NCBI RefSeq assembly: GCF_000384135.1
Contig: NZ_KB913028.1
Coordinates: 833,351-897,350, forward strand
Origin: Succinispira mobilis DSM 6222
GTDB lineage: Bacteria > Bacillota > Negativicutes > Acidaminococcales > Succinispiraceae
Reading direction: 5' to 3'
Length of the DNA: 64,000 bases
Shown here: positions 45,836 through 54,405 of the stretch, piece by piece
Layout: the number at the start of each line of letters is the position of its first letter
Position numbering within the stretch: position 1 is the stretch's first letter
Notes under the pieces: model-generated
The model's database searches: none
The model's input: the letters and a program-made list of their open reading frames with translations, nothing else
Told to the model about the DNA's origin: nothing
Position numbers and translations under genes: made by a program

Positions 45836-47647
45836 ATGGCGGATATAAATGGAAATACCAAAGGTATAAAAAAAACAGTACTAGAAGATTTAGAAAAGTT
45901 ATATGAACTGCAAGTTCCAACTACTCAAATTGCTACAGTGGAGCTGATAGAAAAACTTAGAACTTTAACTAAAATATGTGGACGAGAAATAGTTGTATAC
46001 ATAAACAGGCGTGGTGTGATTATCGATGTGGCTGTAGGTGATGCTAGTACGGCAATCTTAAGCAAAATCGATAGTCGGCGTTCTGTGCAAAGATTAAGTG
46101 GGGTGCGGTGTTTACACACCCACCCTAGTTCTAAAAGCGACCTAAGCGAACTAGATATATCTTCTTTAAAGAGATTACGTTTAGATTGTATGGTCGCAAT
46201 TTCTTTAGAGGCAACTAATTATTTAAGTATAGCTTTTATTGGAGAAGTTACCGCTGACAATGATTATGAAGTTGTTTCTTACAATGGAGTGGATTTGGAA
46301 GATTTTTGTGAATTGAATTTTTCACAATTAATGGAGCGTATAGACAAGACGCTAAGTTTTAATGCGGTAGCAGGATATGCTGTAGAAAAAAATCATGAAG
46401 TAGCAATATTAGTCGGCTTAGAAAATTCTAGGCCAGATAAAATATGGAAAGTTCAAGATTCTTTGGCCGAACTAAAACAATTAGCAGATACTGCTGGGGC
46501 AAAGGTTGTAGATAGCCTTTGGCAAAAACGCGAAAGACCAGATTCGGCATATTATGTAGGTAAGGGAAAGTTGCAAGAGATACAACAGATTTGCCAACAA
46601 AAAAATGCAGATATGGTCATTTTTGATGATGAACTGTCACCAGCACAGCAACGTAATATTGAGATGTTCTTAGGTTTGAAAATCGTGGATCGCACAGCAC
46701 TAATTTTAGATATTTTTGCACAACGAGCGCGAACACATGAAGGAAAGTTACAAGTTGCTTTAGCACAAATGCAATATAATCTACCTAGAATTATGGGCCA
46801 AGGTTTAGTACTTTCACGGTTAGGTGGTGGAATTGGTACCAGAGGACCGGGAGAAACAAAGTTAGAAACTGATCGAAGGTATATTCGCAATAGAATTCAT
46901 GATATCAAAAAAGAATTAGAACAAGTGAAAAAGGTTCGCCAATTACATCGAAAACAAAGAGAAGATACGGGCATTAGACAAGTATCGTTAGTAGGATACA
47001 CAAATGCAGGTAAATCTACTTTACTAAATAGTTTGACGGCTACAGATTCGCAAGTGTATGTAGCCAATAAATTATTTGCTACCTTAGATCCTACGACACG
47101 AAGTTTGCAACTGGAAAATCAACAGGAAGTTTTACTTACTGACACGGTGGGTTTCATTCAAAAATTACCGCATCAATTAGTGGCAGCGTTTCGGGCCACT
47201 TTAGAAGAAGTTTTGTGGGCTGATTTATTGGTTCATGTGGTTGATGTTAGCCATCCGCTTTACAAAGAACAGATTGCATCAGTGAACGCAGTGCTTGAGG
47301 AAATTGGTGTGACCGATAAAAAGTCAATTATAGTTTATAATAAAATTGATTTAATAACTGACACAGGCGTACTACAAGAATTAGTTAAACAAGAAAATAC
47401 TTTATTAATTTCTGCTAAAGCGGCCGCAGGGTTTGTAGAATTAAAGCAACTAATTGCTAATAATTTAAACATGTTATTTAAAAAAGTTTCGTTATTAGTT
47501 CCCTACACTGAAACAGCTATTGTGTCAAAAATACATGATCTAGCCGAAGTTCTCAGTATAGAATATTTAGAGCAAGGCGTGGCCTTGACAGTTAGTATTG
47601 CCGAAGAAAAGCTCCCACAAGTAAGAAATTATTTGGTGCAGACTTAA
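45836..47647 (+). CDS. hflX: GTPase HflX with extra N-terminal JAMM-like domain
   Basis: HflX binds the 50S subunit and splits stalled or hibernating ribosomes. The canonical part starts near residue 185 (ILVGLENSRPD) and has the HflX domain, the GTPase with GYTNAGKST (about 388-396), DTVGF and NKIDL, and a C-terminal domain. At 603 residues it is some 180 longer than ordinary HflX. The extra N-terminal region holds a full JAMM pattern: E51, then H94-T-H96 with S104 and D107 (H-x-H-x7-S-x2-D), as in MPN/RadC-like metal proteins. The function of this part is unknown. The next gene is the aluminium-resistance family enzyme, the usual hflX partner in Bacillus. Confidence 0.93.
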   Translation: MADINGNTKGIKKTVLEDLEKLYELQVPTTQIATVELIEKLRTLTKICGREIVVYINRRGVIIDVAVGDASTAILSKIDSRRSVQRLSGVRCLHTHPSSKSDLSELDISSLKRLRLDCMVAISLEATNYLSIAFIGEVTADNDYEVVSYNGVDLEDFCELNFSQLMERIDKTLSFNAVAGYAVEKNHEVAILVGLENSRPDKIWKVQDSLAELKQLADTAGAKVVDSLWQKRERPDSAYYVGKGKLQEIQQICQQKNADMVIFDDELSPAQQRNIEMFLGLKIVDRTALILDIFAQRARTHEGKLQVALAQMQYNLPRIMGQGLVLSRLGGGIGTRGPGETKLETDRRYIRNRIHDIKKELEQVKKVRQLHRKQREDTGIRQVSLVGYTNAGKSTLLNSLTATDSQVYVANKLFATLDPTTRSLQLENQQEVLLTDTVGFIQKLPHQLVAAFRATLEEVLWADLLVHVVDVSHPLYKEQIASVNAVLEEIGVTDKKSIIVYNKIDLITDTGVLQELVKQENTLLISAKAAAGFVELKQLIANNLNMLFKKVSLLVPYTETAIVSKIHDLAEVLSIEYLEQGVALTVSIAEEKLPQVRNYLVQT

Positions 47648-47680
47648 TAAACAAAGATAATCAAAGAAAATGGTGATGAT

Positions 47681-48904
47681 TTGGAAACTATTATAAAAAA
47701 TGCCCAAGTACAAGTAGGTAAGTATGCAGCAACTTTAGAAGATATCAGTATGTTTAATACAGCAAAAGTTTTAGCGGCCTTTAAAAAATATAAAGTGGCA
47801 GACTATTATTTTAAAGCAACTACGGGATATGCTTACTCTGATGCGGGTAGAGAAAACTTAGATTTGATTTATGCGGAAATTTTTGGGGCTGAAGCGGCAC
47901 TAGTTAGAACCCAGTTTGTTTCAGGTACACACGCTTTAGCAGTTGCTTTATTGGGGGTTTTGCAAGCTGGTGATGAGTTGATTTCGGCAACAGGAACTCC
48001 TTATGATACAATGCAGACTGTTATTGGTTATAAAAAGGACATTCCGGGTTCGCTTGTGTCTCTAGGAATTACATATAAGCAGGTTGAGATGCACGATACT
48101 GGTGTGGATTTGGAGGCTTTAGGTAAAGCAATTACGCCTAAAACAAAATTGATTTTAATCCAACGTTCGCGTGGGTATTCGGCTCGCCCTAGTTTAACAG
48201 TAGCAAAGATTGAGGAAATTTGTACTTTTGTTAAAACAATAAATCCTGAGATAATATGTTTTGTGGATAATTGTTATGGTGAATTTACAGAAAAACTAGA
48301 ACCAACACAGGTGGGGGCAGATCTTATTGCTGGCTCTTTGATAAAAAATGCCGGCGGAGGATTGGCTCCTACTGGTGGTTATATTATAGGTAAAAGTAAA
48401 TTGGTGGAACTGGCCTCTTATCGTTTGACAGCACCAGGATTAGGAGCAGAGATGGGGGCAAGTTTAGGTGATAGTACCAGGCTTTTATACCAAGGTTTAT
48501 TTTTAGCGCCGCATGTAGTTATGCAAGCTATTAAGGGCGCTGTTTTTGCTGCCGAAGTTTTTCTAAACCTAGGTTATGAAGTATATCCTTTACCGGAAGA
48601 GCCAAGGAGCGATATAATTCAAGCGATAACTTTTAATAATAAAGAAAAACTAGTAGCTTTTTGTCAAGCGATACAAAGTTACTCGCCCGTGGATGCACAC
48701 GCTCTACCAATAGGTGGAGATTTGCCGGGCTACGAGGATAGCATAATCATGGCAGCCGGAACTTTTGTCCAAGGCGCTTCGATAGAACTAAGTGCAGATG
48801 CTCCTTTACGGGAACCATATCGAGCTTATTTGCAAGGTGGGCTCACTTATGAGCATGTTTTTTTAGCAGTTAGTTCAGCAGCGCGAGATATTGGTAGAGT
48901 ATAG
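47681..48904 (+). CDS. Aluminium-resistance/methionine gamma-lyase-like PLP enzyme
   Basis: The 407-residue PLP fold-type I protein belongs to the aluminium-resistance family (YnbB type): GYAYSDAGRENLDLIYAEIFGAEAALVR, SGTHALAVALLGVLQAGDEL, TGTPYDTMQTVIG, and the likely PLP lysine in GSLIKNAGGGLAPTGGY. Members are often labelled methionine gamma-lyase by homology; the natural reaction is not established. The start is TTG 47681 after TGGTGATGA. It lies 33 bases after hflX, repeating the ynbA-ynbB pairing. Confidence 0.88.
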   Translation: METIIKNAQVQVGKYAATLEDISMFNTAKVLAAFKKYKVADYYFKATTGYAYSDAGRENLDLIYAEIFGAEAALVRTQFVSGTHALAVALLGVLQAGDELISATGTPYDTMQTVIGYKKDIPGSLVSLGITYKQVEMHDTGVDLEALGKAITPKTKLILIQRSRGYSARPSLTVAKIEEICTFVKTINPEIICFVDNCYGEFTEKLEPTQVGADLIAGSLIKNAGGGLAPTGGYIIGKSKLVELASYRLTAPGLGAEMGASLGDSTRLLYQGLFLAPHVVMQAIKGAVFAAEVFLNLGYEVYPLPEEPRSDIIQAITFNNKEKLVAFCQAIQSYSPVDAHALPIGGDLPGYEDSIIMAAGTFVQGASIELSADAPLREPYRAYLQGGLTYEHVFLAVSSAARDIGRV

Positions 48905-48909
48905 TAGCG

Positions 48910-49161
48910 ATGATGTTTTGGGGATATAAAAGCATAGTTATTATTTTGCTTAATATAGGATTATTTTTTTGTATAAATAAAATTTTCCACAAACTAAATA
49001 GATGGGTGTATTGTTTGACAATAATTATAGGTTTGGGTATAGGGGTGGCAATTGACTATATATTGTTCCGAAATATTGACAATTTACTGGCTGTATGCCC
49101 TTTGTTGGTAATTTGGGGAATTGCCACTTTTTTGTTAGCTAATTATATTTTTAAGCGCTGA
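48910..49161 (+). CDS. Small membrane protein of unknown function
   Basis: This 83-residue protein is almost entirely hydrophobic, with about three membrane helices (roughly 5-22, 31-52 and 60-80) separated by short polar loops, and a basic KR end. It starts 5 bases after the aluminium-resistance gene without a strong ribosome binding site. I do not recognise the family. Its position before the PRC-barrel genes suggests an envelope role, which is only inference. Confidence 0.55.
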   Translation: MMFWGYKSIVIILLNIGLFFCINKIFHKLNRWVYCLTIIIGLGIGVAIDYILFRNIDNLLAVCPLLVIWGIATFLLANYIFKR

Positions 49162-49174
49162 TGAGAATAGTTTC

Positions 49175-49204
49175 TTGCATAGTTAATGTATTATTTGGTA
49201 TCAT
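49175..49204 (+). promoter_or_regulatory. Promoter candidate for the PRC-barrel genes
   Basis: TTGCAT (49175-49180) and TATCAT (49199-49204) are 18 bases apart, about 40 bases before the first PRC-barrel gene. Confidence 0.5.
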
Positions 49205-49246
49205 ATATTTAGTAAAGATAAAATTGTAATTAGGGGTGTAAGTTTG

Positions 49247-49705
49247 ATGAAGAAGGATACCGACATGATTGGGTTGAGCGTTTTAAGCGTTCAAGAAGGT
49301 TCGGAAATAGGCACAGTTGAGAGATTATTAGTGGATAAAAAATCATTTTCTGTGGTAGCTTTAGCATTAAGTACTGACAAGTGGTATGAGGATTATAGAG
49401 TACTTAATTTTAAAGATATTATTGGTATGAGTGAAGAACTGTTGACGATTGAACAAGCAAATATCGCACAAATTTGTACTGCATACCCTGCATTTGAAAC
49501 ATTACTAGCAAATACTGTAGAATTAGTTGATAGTAGAATTGTAAGTAAAACTGGTAAAGTTTTAGGTGAAGTAGTTAGTTATACTCTTGATGACACAGGA
49601 CGTATTGCTGAAATTGATATGTTAGATACGGCAGATGAATTAACTACTGTAGCTGGGGACAAAATCTTTTCTATAAATAATAATATACTCATCATCAACG
49701 ATTAA
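49247..49705 (+). CDS. PRC-barrel domain protein
   Basis: The 152-residue protein consists of two PRC-barrel-like units: GLSVLSVQEGSEIGTVERLLVDKK with a YRVLNFKDIIGM continuation, and VDSRIVSKTGKVLGEVVSYTLDDTG. PRC barrels occur in RimM, photosynthetic reaction centre H and many uncharacterised proteins that bind other proteins. AGGGGTG upstream fits ATG 49247 (a TTG at 49244 is adjacent). The next gene is a longer paralogue, which suggests duplication. No signal peptide is visible. Confidence 0.8.
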   Translation: MKKDTDMIGLSVLSVQEGSEIGTVERLLVDKKSFSVVALALSTDKWYEDYRVLNFKDIIGMSEELLTIEQANIAQICTAYPAFETLLANTVELVDSRIVSKTGKVLGEVVSYTLDDTGRIAEIDMLDTADELTTVAGDKIFSINNNILIIND

Positions 49706-49734
49706 AAAGAGCTAAGAGAAAGGAAGTAAGACTA

Positions 49735-50652
49735 GTGAAAAGAGTAACAGATTTTTTTGATTTGGCTGTTCTAGAAATAACTAATGCTAGTGAATTTGCT
49801 CGAGTTGATAAACTCGTAGTAGATAGAATAGCTTTCAAATTGGTTGGTTTTGCGGTAGAAGATACATGTTGGTATCAAGGGAAAAAATATTTAGCATTTG
49901 ATAAATTAATTGGGATTCATGAAGATGTTTTAACAGTAAATTCACAAGCTGATGTAGTGCAACTTAAAGAAGAGCAATATAATGAACTTGCAGCTACAGA
50001 TGTAGAAGTTTTTTTAAGTAGAGTAATAACTCGTAAAGGTAGTTTTATAGGCTATGTTGAGGATTTCTACATTGATGATCAAGGTAATATTATTGCCTAT
50101 GAAATATCTAAAGAAGACAGCCAAGAATATATGTTGGTGGATAAAAAGCAAGTTTGTTCTTTGGGTAAAGATATTTTAGTTTTAGTGGAAGATTTTGAAT
50201 TTACGGTACTTACTGTACCAGAAGACGCTGAGCAACAAGAACTTAATTATTCTACGCCGGCAGAAGAACTTGAAGAGGAAAGTTTTGAACCTAACTTACC
50301 CTTAGAATTACAGCCAGTTGATGGACATGAAGCGGAAGAACAAATATCTTTACAAGATGCAACTAATGCTATTGATGAAGTTGTTGAAGAAGAGGAAGAA
50401 GATGTTGCGCCAGAAGTTCAGTTCACGGCTCCTAAAGCTAAAGAAATAGCTGCTACGGAAGAGCAAGCGCCGGCAGCAAAAATAGAAGATAAGCAAAAAC
50501 AATTTATTTTAGGCAAAACATCTTCTAAGACAATAGTTACAGATAATGGTGTAGTTATTATAGAAGAAGGCAATATGATAACCGAAGAAACAATTCAAAG
50601 AGCAAAGCTTGCTGGCAAATTTATGGAATTGCTCATGAATTTACAACACTAA
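49735..50652 (+). CDS. PRC-barrel domain protein with acidic C-terminal extension
   Basis: This 305-residue protein repeats the plan of its upstream neighbour: DLAVLEITNASEFARVDKLVVDR then VFLSRVITRKGSFIGYVEDFYIDDQG. A long, strongly acidic low-complexity tail (about residues 178-250, with an EEEEED run) and a short helical end (about 280-305) follow. The start is GTG 49735 after AAAGGAAG. It is probably cytoplasmic. It is likely co-transcribed with the first PRC gene and with the membrane protein 3 bases downstream. Confidence 0.78.
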   Translation: MKRVTDFFDLAVLEITNASEFARVDKLVVDRIAFKLVGFAVEDTCWYQGKKYLAFDKLIGIHEDVLTVNSQADVVQLKEEQYNELAATDVEVFLSRVITRKGSFIGYVEDFYIDDQGNIIAYEISKEDSQEYMLVDKKQVCSLGKDILVLVEDFEFTVLTVPEDAEQQELNYSTPAEELEEESFEPNLPLELQPVDGHEAEEQISLQDATNAIDEVVEEEEEDVAPEVQFTAPKAKEIAATEEQAPAAKIEDKQKQFILGKTSSKTIVTDNGVVIIEEGNMITEETIQRAKLAGKFMELLMNLQH

Positions 50653-50655
50653 AAT

Positions 50656-51660
50656 ATGCAATGCGGGAAGCGTAAATTTTACGGTTTTGTTGCTTTAATT
50701 ACACTTGTTACAATTTTTTTTGTAGCAAGTGTTTCTTTTGATATTGGAGAACAGATTGTAGAAAATATAAGAATTCAAAATGTTGCCGTAGGCAAATTAA
50801 CTAGAACGCAAGCTTTGCAAGAGTTGAAACAGCAAATACGAAAGCCAGTGTTAAAGTTAAGTTATAAAAATAAGAACTATTATATTACACCAGAAGATAT
50901 TGCCTACGGGTATGATTATCAAGCTAGCATAGAACAAGTTTATCAGGTAGGGCGAATTCCTCAAGAAAATATATACCAACGCTATGTGGATATTTATTAC
51001 ACTAGACAGTATGGGCGAAGTTATCAATTAGTTTGTACATATGATAAAGAATTGTTGCATACTAAAATTCAAGAAATCATAAGAGAAATTCAAATTCAAC
51101 CGCAAGATGCTAAGCTAATTGGCAGTACCCAACAAAATAATTTGCAAGTAGAACAAATAGGTGTTTTAGTAGAAGCCTACGGCTTATACTATCAGATTTT
51201 GGAAGCTTTACACAAAGGGCAAGATTGTGAAATTAGAATTGAAACACTTAATTTTTTGCCAGGGCGATATGCACAAGATTTAGTGAAATTTAAAAAAATG
51301 TTAGGGCGACAAAGTTTTTCTAGTGATGAAGCAGACTTAGCTTTGATAGATTGTTTAGATGGAATTGTTTGGAAGAAAAACACTAGTATTTCTTGGCAAC
51401 AGCAGTTAAATAGAATTGAAAAAAGCACCAACTATAGTATCCCAAAAGGCAACTCGCAGCTGATGCTAGAGGGATTTTATCAACTAAGTCAACAATTACA
51501 ACTGTTTTCGGAACGAATATCATTAGATGAAGCAGGAAAGCTCATTGTGCAAAAAGGTAATCTAGATTTAATTATTAGAAATAACAGTAACCAAGATATT
51601 TATATAAGTTGCTATAAGGAAAGAAATAAAATTTATTTAGAGTTTTGGGGAGAAAATTAA
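50656..51660 (+). CDS. Membrane-anchored VanW/peptidoglycan-binding-like protein, apparently degenerate
   Basis: One N-terminal membrane helix (about residues 9-28) leads to an extracytoplasmic region. NVAVGKLTRTQALQELKQQI resembles the repeat that opens peptidoglycan-binding domains found before VanW domains. The last 40 residues (KLIVQKGNLDLIIRNNSNQDIYISCYKE) resemble the end of a VanW domain. The cysteine-containing centre typical of VanW (a GGGICQVSST-like stretch) is missing. It may be a diverged VanW-like wall protein. Its TAA abuts the stop codon of the convergent pap gene with no gap. Confidence 0.55.
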   Translation: MQCGKRKFYGFVALITLVTIFFVASVSFDIGEQIVENIRIQNVAVGKLTRTQALQELKQQIRKPVLKLSYKNKNYYITPEDIAYGYDYQASIEQVYQVGRIPQENIYQRYVDIYYTRQYGRSYQLVCTYDKELLHTKIQEIIREIQIQPQDAKLIGSTQQNNLQVEQIGVLVEAYGLYYQILEALHKGQDCEIRIETLNFLPGRYAQDLVKFKKMLGRQSFSSDEADLALIDCLDGIVWKKNTSISWQQQLNRIEKSTNYSIPKGNSQLMLEGFYQLSQQLQLFSERISLDEAGKLIVQKGNLDLIIRNNSNQDIYISCYKERNKIYLEFWGEN

Positions 51661-53154
51661 TTATTTTTTCCCTAATTTTTTTTCTATTTGGCTAATTACA
51701 GTCTTAATAACTTGAATACGCGCAGAGTATTTGCAATTACCAGCAACTATTACCCAAGGGGCCACTTTAGTATTAGTTTGAGCAAACATATCGTTAGCAG
51801 CTTCTTGATATAAATCCCATTTTTCGCGATTGCGCCAATCTTCTTCTGTTAACTTCCACTCTTTCTTGGGATCGACTTCACGTTCTTTGAAGCGTTTATA
51901 CTGTTCGTCTTTATCGATATGTATCCAAAATTTACAAACAATTGCTTCATCATGAACTAACTGTGCCTCCATTTTATTTATTTCGGAGTAAGCTCGCCGC
52001 CATTCTTGTTCAGTTGCAAACTTCTCTACTCTTTCAACTAAAACACGCCCATACCAGCTGCGGTCAAAAATAGCAATATGTCCTTTGCGAGGCATACTAC
52101 GCCAAAAACGAGCTAAATAGTTAACCGATTTTTCGGCAGAGGTGGGGGCGGCTATAGGAATAACATAATAAATTCGAGGATCAAGGGGCATTGTTAAACG
52201 TCTAATTGCTCCGCCTTTGCCAGCTGCATCCCAGCCCTCAAAAGCTAAAACAACTGGAATTTGTTTGCGGTATAATTCAAACTGCAAGTCCTTAAGCTGC
52301 TCTTGTAATGCTGATAACTTATCTTCATAATCAATCTTAAGCATTCTTGTTTTTAAATCAATATTGGCAAAGCTGTCTTTTTTTTGCGTGAAAGTGTCAT
52401 TAAGTATTGGTTTATCAAAAAGTAGATGAGGCGTAAAAGTTGTTATATTTAAACGTTCGGAGAGGAGATTAATCAAATAATCAAATGTTTTTAATTTGGC
52501 GTAGTTTAAATCATCTGCTTCGACAATAATCCAGGGAGCAACATTAGTGTTAGTTTGACGAATCATATCTTGATAGGCTTCGAAAAAATGATCATAATTT
52601 TCAATTTCCATAGCATCATAGTCTGTAATTTCGAAAATATGTTGAATTTTTTTACTTAAGGTGCGGACACGTTTTTTTAGGTGTTTTTCTGAAACATTTA
52701 AAAAAAACTTGATGATAGTCGCATTGTCATAGATTAAGCTGTTTTCAAAGTCATTGATATCTGTGTATTTAACGCTAGCTTCATAAACAGGAACATCATT
52801 TTTAAAGTTTTCCATAACAGTACGATGATACCAACTACGTTCAAATAAAGCAAATTGTCCTTTAGCGGGGAGATTTAACCAATATTGCCAAAAAAAAGGT
52901 CTTAAAAAAGCATCGGATGAACTATTATAGCCAGAGCATAGTTTGAAACCGCGTGGATCAAGAGCTTGTAAGATAGAATTAATAACTTCTCCCTTGCCCG
53001 AACCAAACCAACCTTCAATGACGATTATTGTTGGTATTTGCCGTTCTTGTAATTCGCGTTGTAGTTCAGCTAGTTTTTCGTAACGGGCTTTTAGTAATTT
53101 AGTAAACTCTTTTTTTTCGACAGAAAGTTCTACATCCAATGACTTTAATAGCAT
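51661..53154 (-). CDS. pap: Polyphosphate:AMP phosphotransferase (two-domain PPK2)
   Basis: This is a fused pair of PPK2 domains, 497 residues. The N-terminal domain has GWFGSGKG (48-55) and FERSWYHRTVME; the C-terminal domain has GWDAAGKGGAIRRL and FDRSWYGRVLVERVE. Two-domain PPK2 enzymes phosphorylate AMP to ADP with polyphosphate, and the C-terminal half is the usual catalytic one. It is on the minus strand, 31 bases after yfcE, so it probably shares the rdgB promoter. There is no room for a terminator before the convergent gene. Confidence 0.92.
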   Translation of the reverse strand: MLLKSLDVELSVEKKEFTKLLKARYEKLAELQRELQERQIPTIIVIEGWFGSGKGEVINSILQALDPRGFKLCSGYNSSSDAFLRPFFWQYWLNLPAKGQFALFERSWYHRTVMENFKNDVPVYEASVKYTDINDFENSLIYDNATIIKFFLNVSEKHLKKRVRTLSKKIQHIFEITDYDAMEIENYDHFFEAYQDMIRQTNTNVAPWIIVEADDLNYAKLKTFDYLINLLSERLNITTFTPHLLFDKPILNDTFTQKKDSFANIDLKTRMLKIDYEDKLSALQEQLKDLQFELYRKQIPVVLAFEGWDAAGKGGAIRRLTMPLDPRIYYVIPIAAPTSAEKSVNYLARFWRSMPRKGHIAIFDRSWYGRVLVERVEKFATEQEWRRAYSEINKMEAQLVHDEAIVCKFWIHIDKDEQYKRFKEREVDPKKEWKLTEEDWRNREKWDLYQEAANDMFAQTNTKVAPWVIVAGNCKYSARIQVIKTVISQIEKKLGKK

Positions 53155-53185
53155 AGTGCACCTTCTTATTTTAATAAATTTCTAG

Positions 53186-53665
53186 CTAGAGCGAATGAAA
53201 CTCAACTTGTGCTTCGAGTTGGGATAAGTCTAAAATAGCAAAACTCTTATAACTACCATTACGGGGCCGACTAATGCTACCAGGATTTAAAAATAAGATA
53301 TTGGCTTCTTTATGTACATAGGGTGTGTGCGTGTGCCCGAAAATTACAATATTGGCGTCAACGAGTTGGGCTTGCTCCAATAATAATTCAATATTTTGAT
53401 TATTGTCAAGATAACGATGTCCATGTGTTAACCAAATATTATAGCCGGATAACTCTAAAAACAAATCAGGTTTATAAGCTTGGCGGTTATAATCACTATT
53501 ACCATAAACTGCATAGACTGGCAGGGCTGTTTCGTGTCGAATAAAATCAGCATCTTGAGCAAAGTCGCCGGCGTGTAAATAGCCTTGAACTGGTATTTGC
53601 AAATCTAATAACTGGTGCAGATTTTGCATTTCTCCATGGGAATCACTTAGAACTAGATAACGCAT
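53186..53665 (-). CDS. Metallophosphoesterase, YfcE/MJ0936 type
   Basis: The 159-residue phosphodiesterase fold protein begins MRYLVLSDSHGE and has HAGDFAQD, YGNSD, THGHR, GHTH and LNPGS, a complete set of di-metal ligands. Substrates of this group are uncertain. The longer frame to 53710 lies inside rdgB; GGAGAG upstream fits ATG at 53665. It overlaps the end of rdgB by 23 bases, a pairing common in Firmicutes. Confidence 0.9.
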   Translation of the reverse strand: MRYLVLSDSHGEMQNLHQLLDLQIPVQGYLHAGDFAQDADFIRHETALPVYAVYGNSDYNRQAYKPDLFLELSGYNIWLTHGHRYLDNNQNIELLLEQAQLVDANIVIFGHTHTPYVHKEANILFLNPGSISRPRNGSYKSFAILDLSQLEAQVEFHSL

Positions 53666-54251
53666 AATAACTCTCCAAATCTTTGACAAGTCTTTGCAAA
53701 GCGCGTGCACGATGACTAATAGAGTTTTTTTCAGAAGCGCTAGCTGTAGCTAAACTTTTATTTAAGTCTAGTGAATAAAAAATTGGATCATAACCAAAGC
53801 CATTTGTGCCCTGAGGCTCAGTTAGCAAATTACCTTTGCATTCCCCTTGGGCAGTAAATAATAATTCCCCTTGGGCGTTAACTAGTGCTAATGCACAGAT
53901 AAATTGACAAGCCCGATTATCTACATCTTGCATATTAGCTAGCAGTAATTTAATATTATCTAAATCTGAGGCTTTAGGGCCGGCATAACGGGCAGAATAA
54001 ACGCCAGGGGCACCAGCTAAAGCCTCGACGGCAATACCAGAATCATCCGCCAAACATGGTTTATGATAGTGTTTAGCATAATACTGTGCTTTTAATGTAG
54101 CATTAGCGAGAAAAGTATTGCCAGTTTCTTCAGGTTCAACAACCGCAGGCAATTCTTGGAGCGAAATAATTTTACAGGGGAAATTTATAAACAACTCCTG
54201 AAATTCGAGCACTTTCCCAGAGTTTTTGGAAGCAATAATAATTTCTTGCAT
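53643..54251 (-). CDS. rdgB: XTP/dITP diphosphatase (non-canonical purine NTP pyrophosphatase)
   Basis: RdgB removes dITP, dXTP and ITP from the nucleotide pool. The 202-residue protein has IIASKNSGKVLEF, EETGNTFLANATLKA, CLADDSGIAVEALAGAPGVYSARYAG, GFGYDPIF and SHRARAL, all expected motifs. It is the first gene of the minus-strand group rdgB-yfcE-pap, with a good promoter at 54294-54322. Confidence 0.96.
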   Translation of the reverse strand: MQEIIIASKNSGKVLEFQELFINFPCKIISLQELPAVVEPEETGNTFLANATLKAQYYAKHYHKPCLADDSGIAVEALAGAPGVYSARYAGPKASDLDNIKLLLANMQDVDNRACQFICALALVNAQGELLFTAQGECKGNLLTEPQGTNGFGYDPIFYSLDLNKSLATASASEKNSISHRARALQRLVKDLESYYALSSSK

Positions 54252-54269
54252 TATACACCTCGTTCATTG

Positions 54270-54322
54270 GTTAATTTGTTAACTTATATGAGTATTATAG
54301 AAAAAATATATTGCGATTACAA
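54270..54322 (-). promoter_or_regulatory. Promoter and small palindrome upstream of rdgB
   Basis: On the minus strand TTGTAA (54317-54322) and TATAAT (54294-54299) are 17 bases apart. GTTAA-N4-TTAAC at 54270-54283 lies just after the predicted start and could be an operator. For the divergent mscS-like gene, TATACT at 54366 is a possible -10 box. Confidence 0.65.
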
Positions 54323-54405
54323 GGGAAATCTCAGGAAAACTCTTAACTTGTTGAATTGAATTGTGTATACTGATAAGCAGAGAGAAGTTATAAGTGAGGT
54401 ACAAA

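Noticed and set aside
51661-53154. Frameshifted or duplicated PPK2 gene
   Set aside because: Two PPK2 domains in one chain are the normal plan of polyphosphate:AMP phosphotransferase.
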